From positions 1,488,001 through 1,552,000 of the forward strand of contig NZ_SMGR01000001.1 in assembly GCF_004346865.1 (NCBI RefSeq): a stretch of DNA of 64,000 nt, read 5' to 3'. The stretch's first letter is position 1. Each line of letters opens with the position of its first letter. Shown piece after piece: positions 8,852 through 19,224 of this stretch. Origin of the DNA: Shimia isoporae (GTDB lineage: Bacteria > Pseudomonadota > Alphaproteobacteria > Rhodobacterales > Rhodobacteraceae). Both the position numbers and the translations under genes were made by a program. Below the pieces are notes generated by a model, which worked only from the letters and a program-made list of their open reading frames with translations, made no database searches and had not been told where the DNA came from.

Positions 8852-9616
8852 ATGACTGACCCTCTGGACTACATCGAAAGACTCACCAAACACACACGTC
8901 TAGAGGAACTCTGGGAAGCACACTGTGTGGAAATGGCCAAGTTCGGGTTTGACCGAATTATCTACGGCTACACGAACTACCGTAGCGGGATGATGGTCGG
9001 TGATGTAGACGACTTTTTCATCCTCTCAAACCACGCCCCCGAATACTTGAACATGTTTCTTGATGGCGGCCTCTATTTCCACGGTCCAATGTTTCAGTGG
9101 ACTCTGAACAACGCTGGCTCTGCCAGTTGGGCCATGGCAGCGGCAGCTCTTGCCAAAGGCGACTTGAACGAGCATCAGCGCAACGTGCTGGACGTCAACA
9201 ACAGCTTTGGCATCCACGCCGGTTATACGGTGAGCTTCCCAACGGTTTCTTCGCGTACCAAGGGGGCCATTTCGCTAGCAGCCCGCAGTGATCTGTCTCA
9301 GGCCGAAGTCGACAAAATCTGGGCAGCTCATGGACGTGAGATCGAACTGATCAACAATGTTGCCCACTTGAAAGTTCAGTCTCTCCCCTACTCAAACCCC
9401 GAGCGAGAATTGACCAGCCGCCAGCGCGAAGTGCTGGAATGGGTCGGTGACGGGAAAACCATTCAAGACATTGCTTTACTGATCGAGCGCACACCAGCCA
9501 CAGTTGAAAAGCATTTGCGACTCGCACGCGACGCGATGAATGTTGAAACGACTGCGCAAGCTTTGCTCAAAGCGTCATTTATGAAGCAGATTTACCTGCT
9601 TGAAGGACCAAAATAA
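8852..9616 (+). CDS. LuxR-family regulator, solo, with divergent autoinducer-binding domain
   Basis: The 254-residue protein has an N-terminal autoinducer-binding-type domain (about 10-170) and a C-terminal LuxR helix-turn-helix (about 180-245: LTSRQREVLEWVGDGKTIQDIA then TVEKHLRLARDAMNV). In the N-domain the conserved Asp-Pro pair that contacts the acyl-homoserine-lactone amide is not visible; the corresponding segment reads LYFHGPMFQW. No luxI lies nearby. The open frame extends upstream to 8777, but ATG 8852 (MTDPLDYIERL) gives a normal family N-terminus. A hairpin around 8760-8787 lies within the leader. Ligand and targets are unknown. Confidence 0.8.
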   Translation: MTDPLDYIERLTKHTRLEELWEAHCVEMAKFGFDRIIYGYTNYRSGMMVGDVDDFFILSNHAPEYLNMFLDGGLYFHGPMFQWTLNNAGSASWAMAAAALAKGDLNEHQRNVLDVNNSFGIHAGYTVSFPTVSSRTKGAISLAARSDLSQAEVDKIWAAHGREIELINNVAHLKVQSLPYSNPERELTSRQREVLEWVGDGKTIQDIALLIERTPATVEKHLRLARDAMNVETTAQALLKASFMKQIYLLEGPK

Positions 9617-9689
9617 CCAAAAGTATTAGCTACTTATCCCTTAGTATGGGAACCCTGACTTGTATAGTTAACGAGTACAGTGCCAATAT

Positions 9690-9902
9690 AGGGTTGTTCC
9701 GTGAGTGGTGGCTTTGGCCTAAGGAACAGTTCAGAGCGGATCTTCGCAATATCGAAGCTCTCTGTTTTGACCGGTAAAACCCGGACGTCAGCCTGGAGGT
9801 TTATTTTGATTTTCAGGTTGGCACTTTTCGGAGGTCTCCCCATCCCCATGTAATGGAGACCGAGAAAAAGGCGGCGTCATCCCCTCGGATGGCGCCGTTT
9901 TT
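9690..9902 (+). ncRNA. Candidate small RNA ending in a strong terminator
   Basis: The stretch from luxR (9616) to tsf (9981) holds no convincing plus-strand gene. It contains successive stem-loops: GTTCC/GGAAC around 9693-9728, AGAG-CTTCG/CGAAG-CTCT (9733-9761), GGTCTCC/GGAGACC (9833-9861), and then a strong intrinsic terminator (9872-9902). The terminator is 256 bases beyond the luxR stop, far for a simple luxR terminator, so an independent transcript or a long structured 3' UTR is likely. The 5' end is a guess. A minus-strand 71-codon frame here has no recognisable features. Confidence 0.45.
9872..9902 (+). terminator. Rho-independent terminator
   Basis: An 11-pair stem, CGGCGTCATCC with GGATGGCGCCG (one G-U), a CCTC loop, followed by TTTTT. 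It ends either the candidate small RNA or the luxR transcript. Confidence 0.85.
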
Positions 9903-9928
9903 CATTGCCTCGCCACTTAGCAAACCAA

Positions 9929-9960
9929 CAAAAAAGGCCGCTCCAAATGGAACGGCCTTT
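9929..9960 (-). terminator. Rho-independent terminator of rpsB-tsf
   Basis: On the minus strand AAAGGCCGTTCC pairs with GGAGCGGCCTTT (one mismatch), with loop ATTT, followed by further Ts. It begins 20 bases after the tsf stop. Confidence 0.85.
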
Positions 9961-9980
9961 CATAGCTTATCAAGAAGCGA

Positions 9981-10856
9981 TTAGCCTTGCGCGGCTTTTG
10001 CCACTTCAGCAGCAAAATCTTCTTCTTTTTTCTCGATACCTTCGCCAACTTCCATGCGGACGTAGCCAACGATTTCAGCACCGGCTTCCTTAGCCGCTGC
10101 TTCCACTGTCAGATCCGGGTTGATGACGAAGTTTTGGCCAAGAAGGGTCACTTCGGACATGAATTTCTTCATGCGACCTACGATCATCTTTTCGATCACC
10201 TGCTCCGGCTTGCCGGATTCACGTGCGATCTCGATCTGGACGTTGCGCTCTTTTTCAACAACTGCCGGATCAAGGTCTGCTTCACCCAGAGCCTGAGGAG
10301 ATGCTGCTGCGATGTGCATGGCAACCTGCTTGCCGAATGCTTCGTCGCCGCCTTTCAGAGCAACAAGAACACCGATTTTGCCCATGCCATCTACGGCCGG
10401 GTTGTGCACGTAAGAGGTCACAACGTCGCCTTCGACGGACGCCATACGACGCACGGACATGTTTTCACCGATGGTTGCAACTGCGTCGGTTACAGTTTCC
10501 TCGACGGTCTTGCCGCCCAGATCCGCTGCTTTCAGCGCATCAACGTCTGCAACATTCACGGCTGCGCCAGCAATCTTTGCGACCATCGCCTGGAAGTCAG
10601 CGTTTTTGCCAACGAAGTCAGTTTCGGAGTTAACCTCAACGGCAACGCCTTTACCGCCTTCAACCTTAACGGCCACGAGGCCCTCGGCTGCGGTGCGACC
10701 GGATTTCTTTGCGGCTTTTGCCAGACCTTTGGTGCGCAGCCAATCGATTGCTGCTTCCTGGTCGCCGTCAGTTTCGGTCAACGCTTTTTTTGCGTCCATC
10801 ATACCTGCGCCGGTCATCTCGCGCAGTTCTTTGACCATAGCTGCTGTGATCGCCAT
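9981..10856 (-). CDS. tsf: Translation elongation factor Ts
   Basis: Guanine nucleotide exchange factor for EF-Tu. The 291-residue protein starts [26 protein letters not shown], with the UBA-like N-domain and the EF-Ts signatures ([24 protein letters not shown]). The end carries an extra [20 protein letters not shown] tail. It follows rpsB in the usual rpsB-tsf operon with a 66-base spacer that folds into a hairpin. Confidence 0.97.
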   Translation of the reverse strand: MAITAAMVKELREMTGAGMMDAKKALTETDGDQEAAIDWLRTKGLAKAAKKSGRTAAEGLVAVKVEGGKGVAVEVNSETDFVGKNADFQAMVAKIAGAAVNVADVDALKAADLGGKTVEETVTDAVATIGENMSVRRMASVEGDVVTSYVHNPAVDGMGKIGVLVALKGGDEAFGKQVAMHIAAASPQALGEADLDPAVVEKERNVQIEIARESGKPEQVIEKMIVGRMKKFMSEVTLLGQNFVINPDLTVEAAAKEAGAEIVGYVRMEVGEGIEKKEEDFAAEVAKAAQG

Positions 10857-10887
10857 CTTAGGCTCTCCTCGTCAGAATTGGATATCC

Positions 10888-10910
10888 GGGGGCGGGCTTA
10901 CCCTGCCCCC
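10888..10910 (-). promoter_or_regulatory. Hairpin in the rpsB-tsf spacer
   Basis: GGGGGC-GGG (10888-10896) pairs with CCC-T-GCCCCC (10901-10910), loop CTTA. There is no T-run on the minus strand. A structured rpsB-tsf spacer that tunes the ratio of the two products is known in other bacteria; here that role is inferred. Confidence 0.5.
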
Positions 10911-10922
10911 GTGTCAGATTTA

Positions 10923-11717
10923 TTACGCGTTGGCGTCTGCTGCGGCTTCCTCAGCCGGAGCTTCTTCAGCAACAACTTCTTCAGCCGGAGCTTCTTCGAA
11001 TTCGCCGAGGTCTACGCCCGCCGCGCCCATCTGCGCGGTCATACCGTCCAGAGCAGCACGCGCCGCCAGATCACAGTACAGTGCAATAGCACGTGCCGCG
11101 TCGTCGTTGCCCGGGATGATGTAGTCAACGCCATCAGGAGAGCAGTTGGTGTCGACAACAGCCACAACCGGAATGCCCAGCTTGTTGGCTTCTGCGATTG
11201 CCAGCGCTTCTTTCTTCACGTCGATGACGAACAGCAGGTCCGGCACGCCGCCCATGTCGCGGATACCACCGAGAGATGCCTGCAGCTTCTCCTGGTCACG
11301 CTCCATGCCCAAACGCTCTTTCTTGGTCAGGCCTTCGGCACCAGATGCCATCTTCTCGTCGATCTCTTTCAGACGGTTGATGGACTGGGATACGGTTTTC
11401 CAGTTGGTCAGCGTGCCGCCGAGCCAACGGTGGTTCATGAAGTACTGAGCAGATTTGTCAGCTGCGTCTGCAATCGGGCCAGCGGCCTGACGCTTGGTGC
11501 CCACGAACAGAACACGGCCGCCTTTGGCAACGGTTTCGCGGATTGCATTCAGACCCGCGTCCAGCATCGGAACGGTCTGGGTCAGGTCGAAAATGTGGAT
11601 GCCATTGCGCGAACCATAGATGAACTCGCCCATACGGGGGTTCCAGCGCTGCGTTTGGTGGCCAAAGTGAACGCCAGCTTCCAACAGCTGACGCATGGTG
11701 AACTCGGGAAGAGCCAT
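10923..11717 (-). CDS. rpsB: 30S ribosomal protein S2
   Basis: Ribosomal protein S2, 264 residues from ATG 11717 ([20 protein letters not shown]). The open frame runs 80 codons further upstream, but the S2 N-terminus and an AAAGGAAAA-type ribosome-binding site fix the start here. Family signatures are visible: [26 protein letters not shown] in pieces, and [12 protein letters not shown]. The C-terminus is a low-complexity Ala/Glu/Pro extension (residues about 239-264) of the kind found in many alphaproteobacterial S2 proteins. Confidence 0.96.
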   Translation of the reverse strand: MALPEFTMRQLLEAGVHFGHQTQRWNPRMGEFIYGSRNGIHIFDLTQTVPMLDAGLNAIRETVAKGGRVLFVGTKRQAAGPIADAADKSAQYFMNHRWLGGTLTNWKTVSQSINRLKEIDEKMASGAEGLTKKERLGMERDQEKLQASLGGIRDMGGVPDLLFVIDVKKEALAIAEANKLGIPVVAVVDTNCSPDGVDYIIPGNDDAARAIALYCDLAARAALDGMTAQMGAAGVDLGEFEEAPAEEVVAEEAPAEEAAADANA

Positions 11718-11837
11718 GCTTGTTTTCCTTTTCCGGTTTACGCCTTGGCGGGGAGAAGTGAGAGCATTTGCTCCAACCGGCGGACTGACAGGGATGTCTC
11801 CCCTGCCCAACCCAAACCCCGCCTGCGGGTTTGAATG
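11718..11837 (-). promoter_or_regulatory. Structured rpsB leader (candidate S2 autoregulatory region)
   Basis: The roughly 120-base region before rpsB contains several inverted repeats: CAAACCC/GGGTTTG (11813-11833), ACAGGGATGTCTCCCCTG around 11788-11805, and GAGCATTTGCTC around 11762-11773. S2 autoregulates through its leader in other bacteria. That this leader does the same is an inference. Confidence 0.4.
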
Positions 11838-11843
11838 GCGCGC

Positions 11844-11872
11844 GTTTACATGAGGTTTAGGTGCTGTGCAAC
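11844..11872 (-). promoter_or_regulatory. Predicted sigma-70-type promoter for rpsB-tsf
   Basis: On the minus strand TTGCAC (11872-11867) and TAAACG (11849-11844) are separated by 17 bases. The same -10 variant occurs before the tRNA-Ser gene in this window. Confidence 0.45.
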
Positions 11873-11997
11873 CCTCAATGTTCACATTAGGCACAGTTTT
11901 GCAGTGACAGATGACGCCGCGTACGAAATTGGCGAAATACCACCCATCGTGGCGCATTGCTCGTATGCTTGAAACAACCCGAAATCAAGGAGCGAAC

Positions 11998-12606
11998 ATG
12001 ATCCGACTGCATCACCTCAACAAATCGCGCAGTCTGCGCATCATGTGGCTCCTGGAAGAAATTGGCGTCGAGTACGAGCTCATCGCTTATCATCGCGACA
12101 AACAAACTCGGCTAGCGCCTCCCGAGCTGGCGGAAGTTCATCCACTCGGAAAATCACCAGTGATTGAAATGGACGGACGCATCATCGCCGAAACCGCAGC
12201 AATCGTCGAAATGGTCTGTGCCAAACATGCTCCGGAGATGATTCCGAAAACCGGAACCGCTTCCTTTGTCCGGCACGTCGAACTCATGCATTTCGCCGAA
12301 GGTTCCGCAATGCTGCCTCCTCTTCTGGGGCTCTACACGTCCATTTTGGGCGATGCAGCCGCACCGCTCCAGCCTCGGATCACCTCAGAAATGCATAATC
12401 ATTTTTCATATATGGACAGCCTGCTGCGACCGTCGGGTCATTACGTCCTCGATCGCCTGTCTGCGGTTGACGTCATGATGATATTCCCGGCCGAAATAGC
12501 TGTCCGAGGCGACGGTGCCAAACACTATCCGGCTTTGGCAAGTTTCGTGGAAGAAATCCACGCACGCCCGGCTTTTCAGAGGGCCAAGAACCGCGACGAC
12601 GGTTGA
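11998..12606 (+). CDS. Glutathione S-transferase family protein
   Basis: The 202-residue protein has a thioredoxin-like N-domain (about 1-78: MIRLHHLNKSRSLRIMWLLEE, then LGKSPVIEMDGRIIAETAAI, where KSPVIE holds the cis-Pro and the following ES/ET motif binds the glutathione gamma-glutamyl group) and an all-helical C-domain. The catalytic-site residue region is HLNKSRS, so Ser rather than Tyr is probable. AAGGAG precedes ATG 11998. It diverges from rpsB and converges on olsA with a four-base gap. Substrate unknown. Confidence 0.88.
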   Translation: MIRLHHLNKSRSLRIMWLLEEIGVEYELIAYHRDKQTRLAPPELAEVHPLGKSPVIEMDGRIIAETAAIVEMVCAKHAPEMIPKTGTASFVRHVELMHFAEGSAMLPPLLGLYTSILGDAAAPLQPRITSEMHNHFSYMDSLLRPSGHYVLDRLSAVDVMMIFPAEIAVRGDGAKHYPALASFVEEIHARPAFQRAKNRDDG

Positions 12607-12610
12607 ATCT

Positions 12611-13429
12611 TTATGAAACCAGAGCGCCGCGGACGGCTCGTTCCGCGGCCTCAGCTAATGCCTTTCGACTGCCAAAATCTGCAACGATCAGTTCCGGATG
12701 GTAAACCACTTCAACGCGGCCTTGCCGACGTGCTCCAAGGGTTTGCAAAAGGTGCGGACCAAAGTCCATGTCGCCCCACCATCCGTAAAACCGCGCGTCT
12801 TCACCCTCTGGCGCGACGTAACGCACGGTAACAGGCTGGATATGCATTTCATCGTGCAGCCTTTGGTCAAAGAACGCGGCAAAAAGTGTTGATTTAAATG
12901 GCAAAACACGGCGTCCATCTGTGCTGGTTCCTTCCGGAAAAAACAGCAGCTTGTGCCCCGCCAGCAGCCGGTCTTCAAAAACTTTCTTTTGCGCTGCGGC
13001 CTCACGTCGATCCCTGTTTATGAAAACAGTTCCCGTGGCCCGCGCAAGCCATCCGATCCCAGGCCAACTTGCAACCTCGGCTTTGGAGACGAAATAGACA
13101 TTTTTGCGCGCATTCAGAGTGAAAATGTCTAACCAGGACGAGTGATTGGCCACGACGGCTCCGCGATGGGTCATTGGTTGCCCCTCGATAGAGTAGCCGA
13201 TGCCAAGAATGCGAAACGCATTCCGACAAACAAAACGAGTGATGTATGGCGTCCAGGGACGGCGCAGGCCAAAGAGTGGAGCTTCAACCAGTCGCACCAG
13301 CAAAAGCAGCATCAGACACCCAAAGACCAATAGGGCCAGAGGAAGCCCGCGTAAAACCGCTCTAATCCAGCCGCCTGCGCCGAGTGGCGCAAACGGAAGA
13401 TAGCCGTCTTGACCTTCCCAAGTGCTCAC
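12611..13429 (-). CDS. olsA: Lyso-ornithine lipid O-acyltransferase (PlsC-type)
   Basis: Membrane acyltransferase, 272 residues, with a hydrophobic N-terminal segment (about 28-50) and the PlsC motifs NHSSWLD (HX4D catalytic motif) and FPEGTSTDG. It adds the second fatty acyl chain to lyso-ornithine lipid; some homologues also acylate lysophosphatidate. The ols assignment comes from the four-base overlap with olsB upstream. It ends a four-gene operon. Confidence 0.87.
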   Translation of the reverse strand: MSTWEGQDGYLPFAPLGAGGWIRAVLRGLPLALLVFGCLMLLLLVRLVEAPLFGLRRPWTPYITRFVCRNAFRILGIGYSIEGQPMTHRGAVVANHSSWLDIFTLNARKNVYFVSKAEVASWPGIGWLARATGTVFINRDRREAAAQKKVFEDRLLAGHKLLFFPEGTSTDGRRVLPFKSTLFAAFFDQRLHDEMHIQPVTVRYVAPEGEDARFYGWWGDMDFGPHLLQTLGARRQGRVEVVYHPELIVADFGSRKALAEAAERAVRGALVS

Positions 13430-14205
13430 GCGTTACGCTCCTTTGTATAGAGCGCACGGTTCTTTTCGTTCATGCGCGCAGTGTCAAGGATCAGCGACAC
13501 GTCCGTTGTATTGAACGCATGATCTACAAATGCCCCCTCACCAACAAATCCGCCAAGACGGAGGTACGCCTTGATCAGTGCCGGCACCTGCAACATAGCG
13601 GTCCGTCTGTCGATTTTATCTTCGGCAACCAGGTCCATGCGCTGAAAATGCGCGGGTTGGGTTGTGAGGCGAATGTCTTCCGGAGCCAGATGCCTGTGGT
13701 GCAACAATGAGAGTGGTTGTGCCAAGGCCTCGACATCGGTGCCATGAAAACTCGCAACACCAAAAAGGATCTCTATCTCATGCTCGGCAACGTAGCCTGC
13801 AAGGGCGTTCCACAAATGAAACATTGCAACTCCGCCGCGGTAGTCTGGCAAGAGGCACGATCGGCCCAACTCCAACAGCTTGCGCCCTGACGCTTTGAGT
13901 TTGCCTAGGTCGTATTCGTCTTCCGAGTAGAACTGTCCAACTCGTTCCGCCATGTCCTGACGCAAAAGGCGATATACCCCAACCACGCGATCGATTTCAT
14001 CGCAATCAAGAGTTCGGTCGATCAGGATCATATGGTCAAAAAACGGATCAAAACGATCCTGTTCTAGGCGCGCATCATGGTCGACCATCACACCACCACC
14101 GCCAAGTTCTTCAACGAAAACTCTATACCGCAATCGCTGCGCCGCCCGGAGATCATCCGTGTCACGGGCAAGCCTTACTTCAAAATCAGGGGTTTGTGCG
14201 GTCAT
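13426..14205 (-). CDS. olsB: L-ornithine N-alpha-acyltransferase
   Basis: GNAT-fold enzyme, 259 residues, making lyso-ornithine lipid from ornithine and acyl-ACP. Features fit the OlsB/hemolysin-like family: RLRYRVFVEELGGGG, then ARLEQDRFDPFFDHMILID, and ELGRSCLLPDYRGGVAMFHLWNAL in parts. It overlaps olsA by four bases and the preceding 39-codon ORF by four bases. Ornithine lipids are phosphorus-free membrane lipids, made constitutively in many roseobacters or raised under phosphate starvation; I see no Pho box before this operon. Confidence 0.88.
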   Translation of the reverse strand: MTAQTPDFEVRLARDTDDLRAAQRLRYRVFVEELGGGGVMVDHDARLEQDRFDPFFDHMILIDRTLDCDEIDRVVGVYRLLRQDMAERVGQFYSEDEYDLGKLKASGRKLLELGRSCLLPDYRGGVAMFHLWNALAGYVAEHEIEILFGVASFHGTDVEALAQPLSLLHHRHLAPEDIRLTTQPAHFQRMDLVAEDKIDRRTAMLQVPALIKAYLRLGGFVGEGAFVDHAFNTTDVSLILDTARMNEKNRALYTKERNA

Positions 14206-14321
14206 TCTGCTGCTACTGCGCCTCCGGTTGACGCGGTTTTAGGCAGGCGGACCAACGAAATCAACCAAGCCGCCAAAAACAGGAATATTCCGGCCAACTG
14301 TTGACGCAGCTCAAAGGTCAT
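14202..14321 (-). CDS. Small 39-residue membrane peptide upstream of olsB
   Basis: Reads MTFELRQQLAGIFLFLAAWL, then ISLVRLPKTASTGGAVAAE. It has one predicted membrane span at about residues 9-26, positive residues after it and a small-residue tail. It starts 18 bases after the DUF3553 stop, and its TGA overlaps the olsB ATG (ATGA), as expected for translational coupling inside an operon. No clear ribosome-binding site precedes it. I do not recognise a family. It could be a regulator or partner of the membrane-bound ornithine-lipid enzymes, or only a coupling leader. Confidence 0.5.
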   Translation of the reverse strand: MTFELRQQLAGIFLFLAAWLISLVRLPKTASTGGAVAAE

Positions 14322-14339
14322 GAACTAAATTTTAACCAG

Positions 14340-14522
14340 TTACTCTGCATCAACCCAAACAAGCATTACGCGGCGTCCATCGATAACGACTTTGCCGGTC
14401 TCGCGAAAATTCACGGTGATTTTCCCACCGATATTGGATTGCACCTGCCCCACACCCCAATCAGGTTGTTCGGGATGGGTTACAAGCGCACCGGGCTCAA
14501 GAAAGGCGTTCAGGTCGTCCAT
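14340..14522 (-). CDS. DUF3553 domain protein
   Basis: Sixty residues starting MDDLNAFLEPGALVTHPEQP, with the DUF3553 pattern of a small beta-barrel (DWGVGQVQS, GGKITVNFRETGKVVIDG) resembling the CarD/TRCF-like or UvrD C-terminal tudor-type fold. Function unknown. It is the first gene of the DUF3553-ORF39-olsB-olsA operon and diverges from chpT with only 29 bases between the two starts. Confidence 0.75.
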   Translation of the reverse strand: MDDLNAFLEPGALVTHPEQPDWGVGQVQSNIGGKITVNFRETGKVVIDGRRVMLVWVDAE

Positions 14523-14551
14523 AGAGAATCCACGCGTCAGGAGTGATGAGC

Positions 14552-15148
14552 ATGACACATAAACCGGATCTGGCCGCTTTGGTAGGTTCCCGCATTTGCC
14601 ACGATCTGATCAGCCCAGTCGGTGCCATCTCCAATGGCATGGAACTGATTGAGTTGTCAGGAGCAGCAAGCGCCCCAGAGCTGAGCCTGATCAGCGAGAG
14701 TGTGCAAAACGCCAACGCGAAAATCCGTTTCTTTCGGGTAGCTTTTGGGCAGGCGTCGGCGAACCAACAAGTGGGAGAGCAAGAAATCCTCACCATCCTG
14801 GACAACGTCGCGATTGGTGCCCGAATGATGGTGGACTGGACTGTTCAGGGTCATGTCGAAAGAGCCGAACTGCGGATGGCTTTCCTTGCAATACTCTGCT
14901 TTGAAAGCGCCCTGCCCTTTGGCGGAGTCGTCAGCGTTCAGCATGAAAACGGCAAATGGCAATTGATCGGCGAAAGCGAAAAGCTGCGCGTTGATGAAAC
15001 GCTGTGGTCAGCCCTCGAAAGCGGAAATCCACCGGAAGATCTGGCGCCAAACAAGGTGCAGTTTGGGCTCTTGCCACATGCGGCCGCCCAATTGGGTCGC
15101 AAAGTCAGCACCAGCCAGACCGAAACCCGGCTGGAACTATCCTTCTAA
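14552..15148 (+). CDS. chpT: Histidine phosphotransferase ChpT
   Basis: Phosphotransferase that passes phosphate from CckA to CtrA, and to CpdR, in the alphaproteobacterial cell-cycle and motility relay. The 198-residue protein has the DHp-like helix with VGSRICHDLISPVGAISNG; His17 is the phosphoacceptor. A degenerate HATPase-like C-domain follows, as is normal for ChpT. Start choice: AGGAG at 14539-14543 is eight bases before ATG 14552; GTG 14543 and ATG 14546 are closer alternatives. In roseobacters this relay controls motility, gene transfer agents and quorum-sensing outputs. Confidence 0.88.
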   Translation: MTHKPDLAALVGSRICHDLISPVGAISNGMELIELSGAASAPELSLISESVQNANAKIRFFRVAFGQASANQQVGEQEILTILDNVAIGARMMVDWTVQGHVERAELRMAFLAILCFESALPFGGVVSVQHENGKWQLIGESEKLRVDETLWSALESGNPPEDLAPNKVQFGLLPHAAAQLGRKVSTSQTETRLELSF

Positions 15149-15154
15149 TCGAGA

Positions 15155-16420
15155 TCAGGCGCGGGTCGTCCCGTCCCCCACAACCAGGTATTTGAAGCTG
15201 GTGAGCTGCGCGGCCCCCACCGGGCCGCGTGCGTGCATCTTACCGGTCGCAATTCCGATTTCCGCGCCCATTCCAAACTCGCCCCCATCCGCAAACTGCG
15301 TGGACGCATTGTGCATAAGGATCGCGCTGTCCAGACGTTCAAAGAACCGCCCGGCCACAGCTGCATCCTCAGTGATTACACAATCAGTGTGGTTCGAACT
15401 GTAGGCATTGATGTGTGCGATGGCTCCGTCCACATCACTAACAACTTTGGCCGCAATATCCATATCCAGGTATTCCTTGCCCCAATCGTCTTCTGTTGCC
15501 GCGGTGGTCCCGGAAATCGCTTGGAGGGTAGCATCAGCGTGAACGCGGACACCGGCATCCAAAAGCATTGCAATGACGTCCTTGCCCAGACCATCTACGA
15601 GGTCTTCATGGATCAACAGACATTCAGCGGCACCGCAAATTCCCGTGCGCCGTGTCTTGGCGTTGAGGATTACATCCATTGCCTTCTTGGGGTCCGCAAA
15701 CTTGTCGAGATAGATATGCACAATGCCTTCCAAGTGGGCAAAGACGGGAACACGGGCTTCCCGCTGTACCAGCCCAACAAGACCTTTACCCCCGCGCGGC
15801 ACGATTACGTCCACAGTATCCACCATGGTGAGCAATTCCTGAACCGCCGCGCGATCACGGGTAGGTACCAATTGAATGGCCGTTTCTGGCAGACCAGCCA
15901 TCCTCAACCCTTCGACCAAACAGGCGTGGATCGCACCGGAACTGTGAAAGCTCTCCGATCCACCGCGCAGGATCACTGCGTTACCTGACTTAAGGCAAAG
16001 CGCACCGGCATCTGCCGTCACATTCGGGCGGCTTTCATAAATCACACCAACGACACCAAGAGGCGTTCTGACCCGCTTGATTGTCAGGCCCGTTGGGCGA
16101 TCCCACTCTGCCAACACTTCGCCGACCGGATCGTCTTGCGCCGCCACAGCGCGCAAACCACCGACGATCCCCTGAATGCGGTCTTCGTCCAGCATGAGCC
16201 GGTCCATCATCGCATCCGAGAGACCCTTATCCCGCCCGAAATCAAGGTCCTTCTTGTTGGCCTCGATGATTTCTGCGCGCCGCTCCCAAACGCTGTCCGC
16301 TGCCGCCTCCAGCGCCTTTCGCTTTGCTGGAGCTGGTGCAAAGGCCAATTCCGCAGCTGCGGCTTTGGCATTCTGGCCAAGCTCGGTCATCAGGGCGGGG
16401 ATATCTGCGATGTCTTTCAT
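15155..16420 (-). CDS. proA: Gamma-glutamyl phosphate reductase
   Basis: Second enzyme of proline synthesis, reducing gamma-glutamyl phosphate to glutamate semialdehyde with NADPH. The 421-residue protein has the aldehyde-dehydrogenase fold; the catalytic Cys lies in [10 protein letters not shown], and [10 protein letters not shown] is the conserved cofactor-binding motif. The open frame continues 25 codons upstream; ATG 16420 ([11 protein letters not shown]) is the family-like start. It lies 58 bases after proB. Confidence 0.96.
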   Translation of the reverse strand: MKDIADIPALMTELGQNAKAAAAELAFAPAPAKRKALEAAADSVWERRAEIIEANKKDLDFGRDKGLSDAMMDRLMLDEDRIQGIVGGLRAVAAQDDPVGEVLAEWDRPTGLTIKRVRTPLGVVGVIYESRPNVTADAGALCLKSGNAVILRGGSESFHSSGAIHACLVEGLRMAGLPETAIQLVPTRDRAAVQELLTMVDTVDVIVPRGGKGLVGLVQREARVPVFAHLEGIVHIYLDKFADPKKAMDVILNAKTRRTGICGAAECLLIHEDLVDGLGKDVIAMLLDAGVRVHADATLQAISGTTAATEDDWGKEYLDMDIAAKVVSDVDGAIAHINAYSSNHTDCVITEDAAVAGRFFERLDSAILMHNASTQFADGGEFGMGAEIGIATGKMHARGPVGAAQLTSFKYLVVGDGTTRA

Positions 16421-16478
16421 CAGATCAGTCCTTTGCGTTTCAGGTTTGTTTATTTCAACTCGTTTATCAATTTGCCGG

Positions 16479-18631
<2,153 letters not shown>

Positions 18632-18672
18632 TTATACGGCTTTGAGCCTGATAGCGTGACAAGCCCGAAGGC

Positions 18673-19212
18673 TCAATCCAGTTTCAGCGAATAGGTCCAT
18701 GTCGGTACGTTTGCATCACGCGACACGGAGAAATCCTCTGCATCTCCCAGATACTGGAATCCACAATTCGTCAGGACACGTGCAGAAGCCGGATTGTCCT
18801 GAAAAACACTGGCAAAAATGGTTTTGCTGTCCAGCGGGTTCGCGGAAATGAGTGCGCGAACAGCCTCCGAAGCCAGCCCAGTGTTCCAGAAACCGGGACC
18901 GACCCAATAGCCTATCTCGACTTGCCCCTGATCCACACGTGTCAGCCCAATCAACCCCATAACTTCAGGTTGGCCATCCTGACTGCCGTCAATTGCCCAG
19001 ACATCCTCGAGGCGATCGTCCGCTTGGGAACGCAGGATAAAAGCCTCGGTCGCACCAGGCGGCAGAGGATGTGGGATCGACGCAGTCATGCGCGCGACCT
19101 CCTCCAGACCAGCGTACATATCGATCAAGCCCTGATCGGATCGCCGCAGCGGGCGCAGAACAAACCGTTCCGCTTCGATCACCGGCTGATTGACGATGGT
19201 ATCAAGCTTCAT
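18673..19212 (-). CDS. GNAT-family N-acetyltransferase (RimJ/RimL type)
   Basis: The 179-residue protein fits the RimJ/RimL-like acetyltransferase_3 group: ERFVLRPLRRSD at the start, IGYWVGPGFWNTGLASEAV as the acetyl-CoA pyrophosphate loop region, and NPASARVLTNCGFQYLG near the end. It may modify a protein N-terminus or a small molecule. GAGGAGG precedes the ATG. It follows the LysE gene by 12 bases and precedes obgE. Confidence 0.88.
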   Translation of the reverse strand: MKLDTIVNQPVIEAERFVLRPLRRSDQGLIDMYAGLEEVARMTASIPHPLPPGATEAFILRSQADDRLEDVWAIDGSQDGQPEVMGLIGLTRVDQGQVEIGYWVGPGFWNTGLASEAVRALISANPLDSKTIFASVFQDNPASARVLTNCGFQYLGDAEDFSVSRDANVPTWTYSLKLD

Positions 19213-19224
19213 ACCTCTTCCTCC

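Noticed and set aside
9634..9849. Minus-strand 71-codon frame in the luxR-tsf gap
   Set aside because: No ribosome-binding site or recognisable protein features; the same bases form stem-loops leading to a plus-strand terminator.
9987..11834. A 615-codon plus-strand open frame opposite tsf and rpsB
   Set aside because: It is antisense to two highly expressed, codon-biased ribosomal genes. Its sequence is Cys/His/Phe-rich without family motifs, and no ribosome-binding site or promoter supports it.
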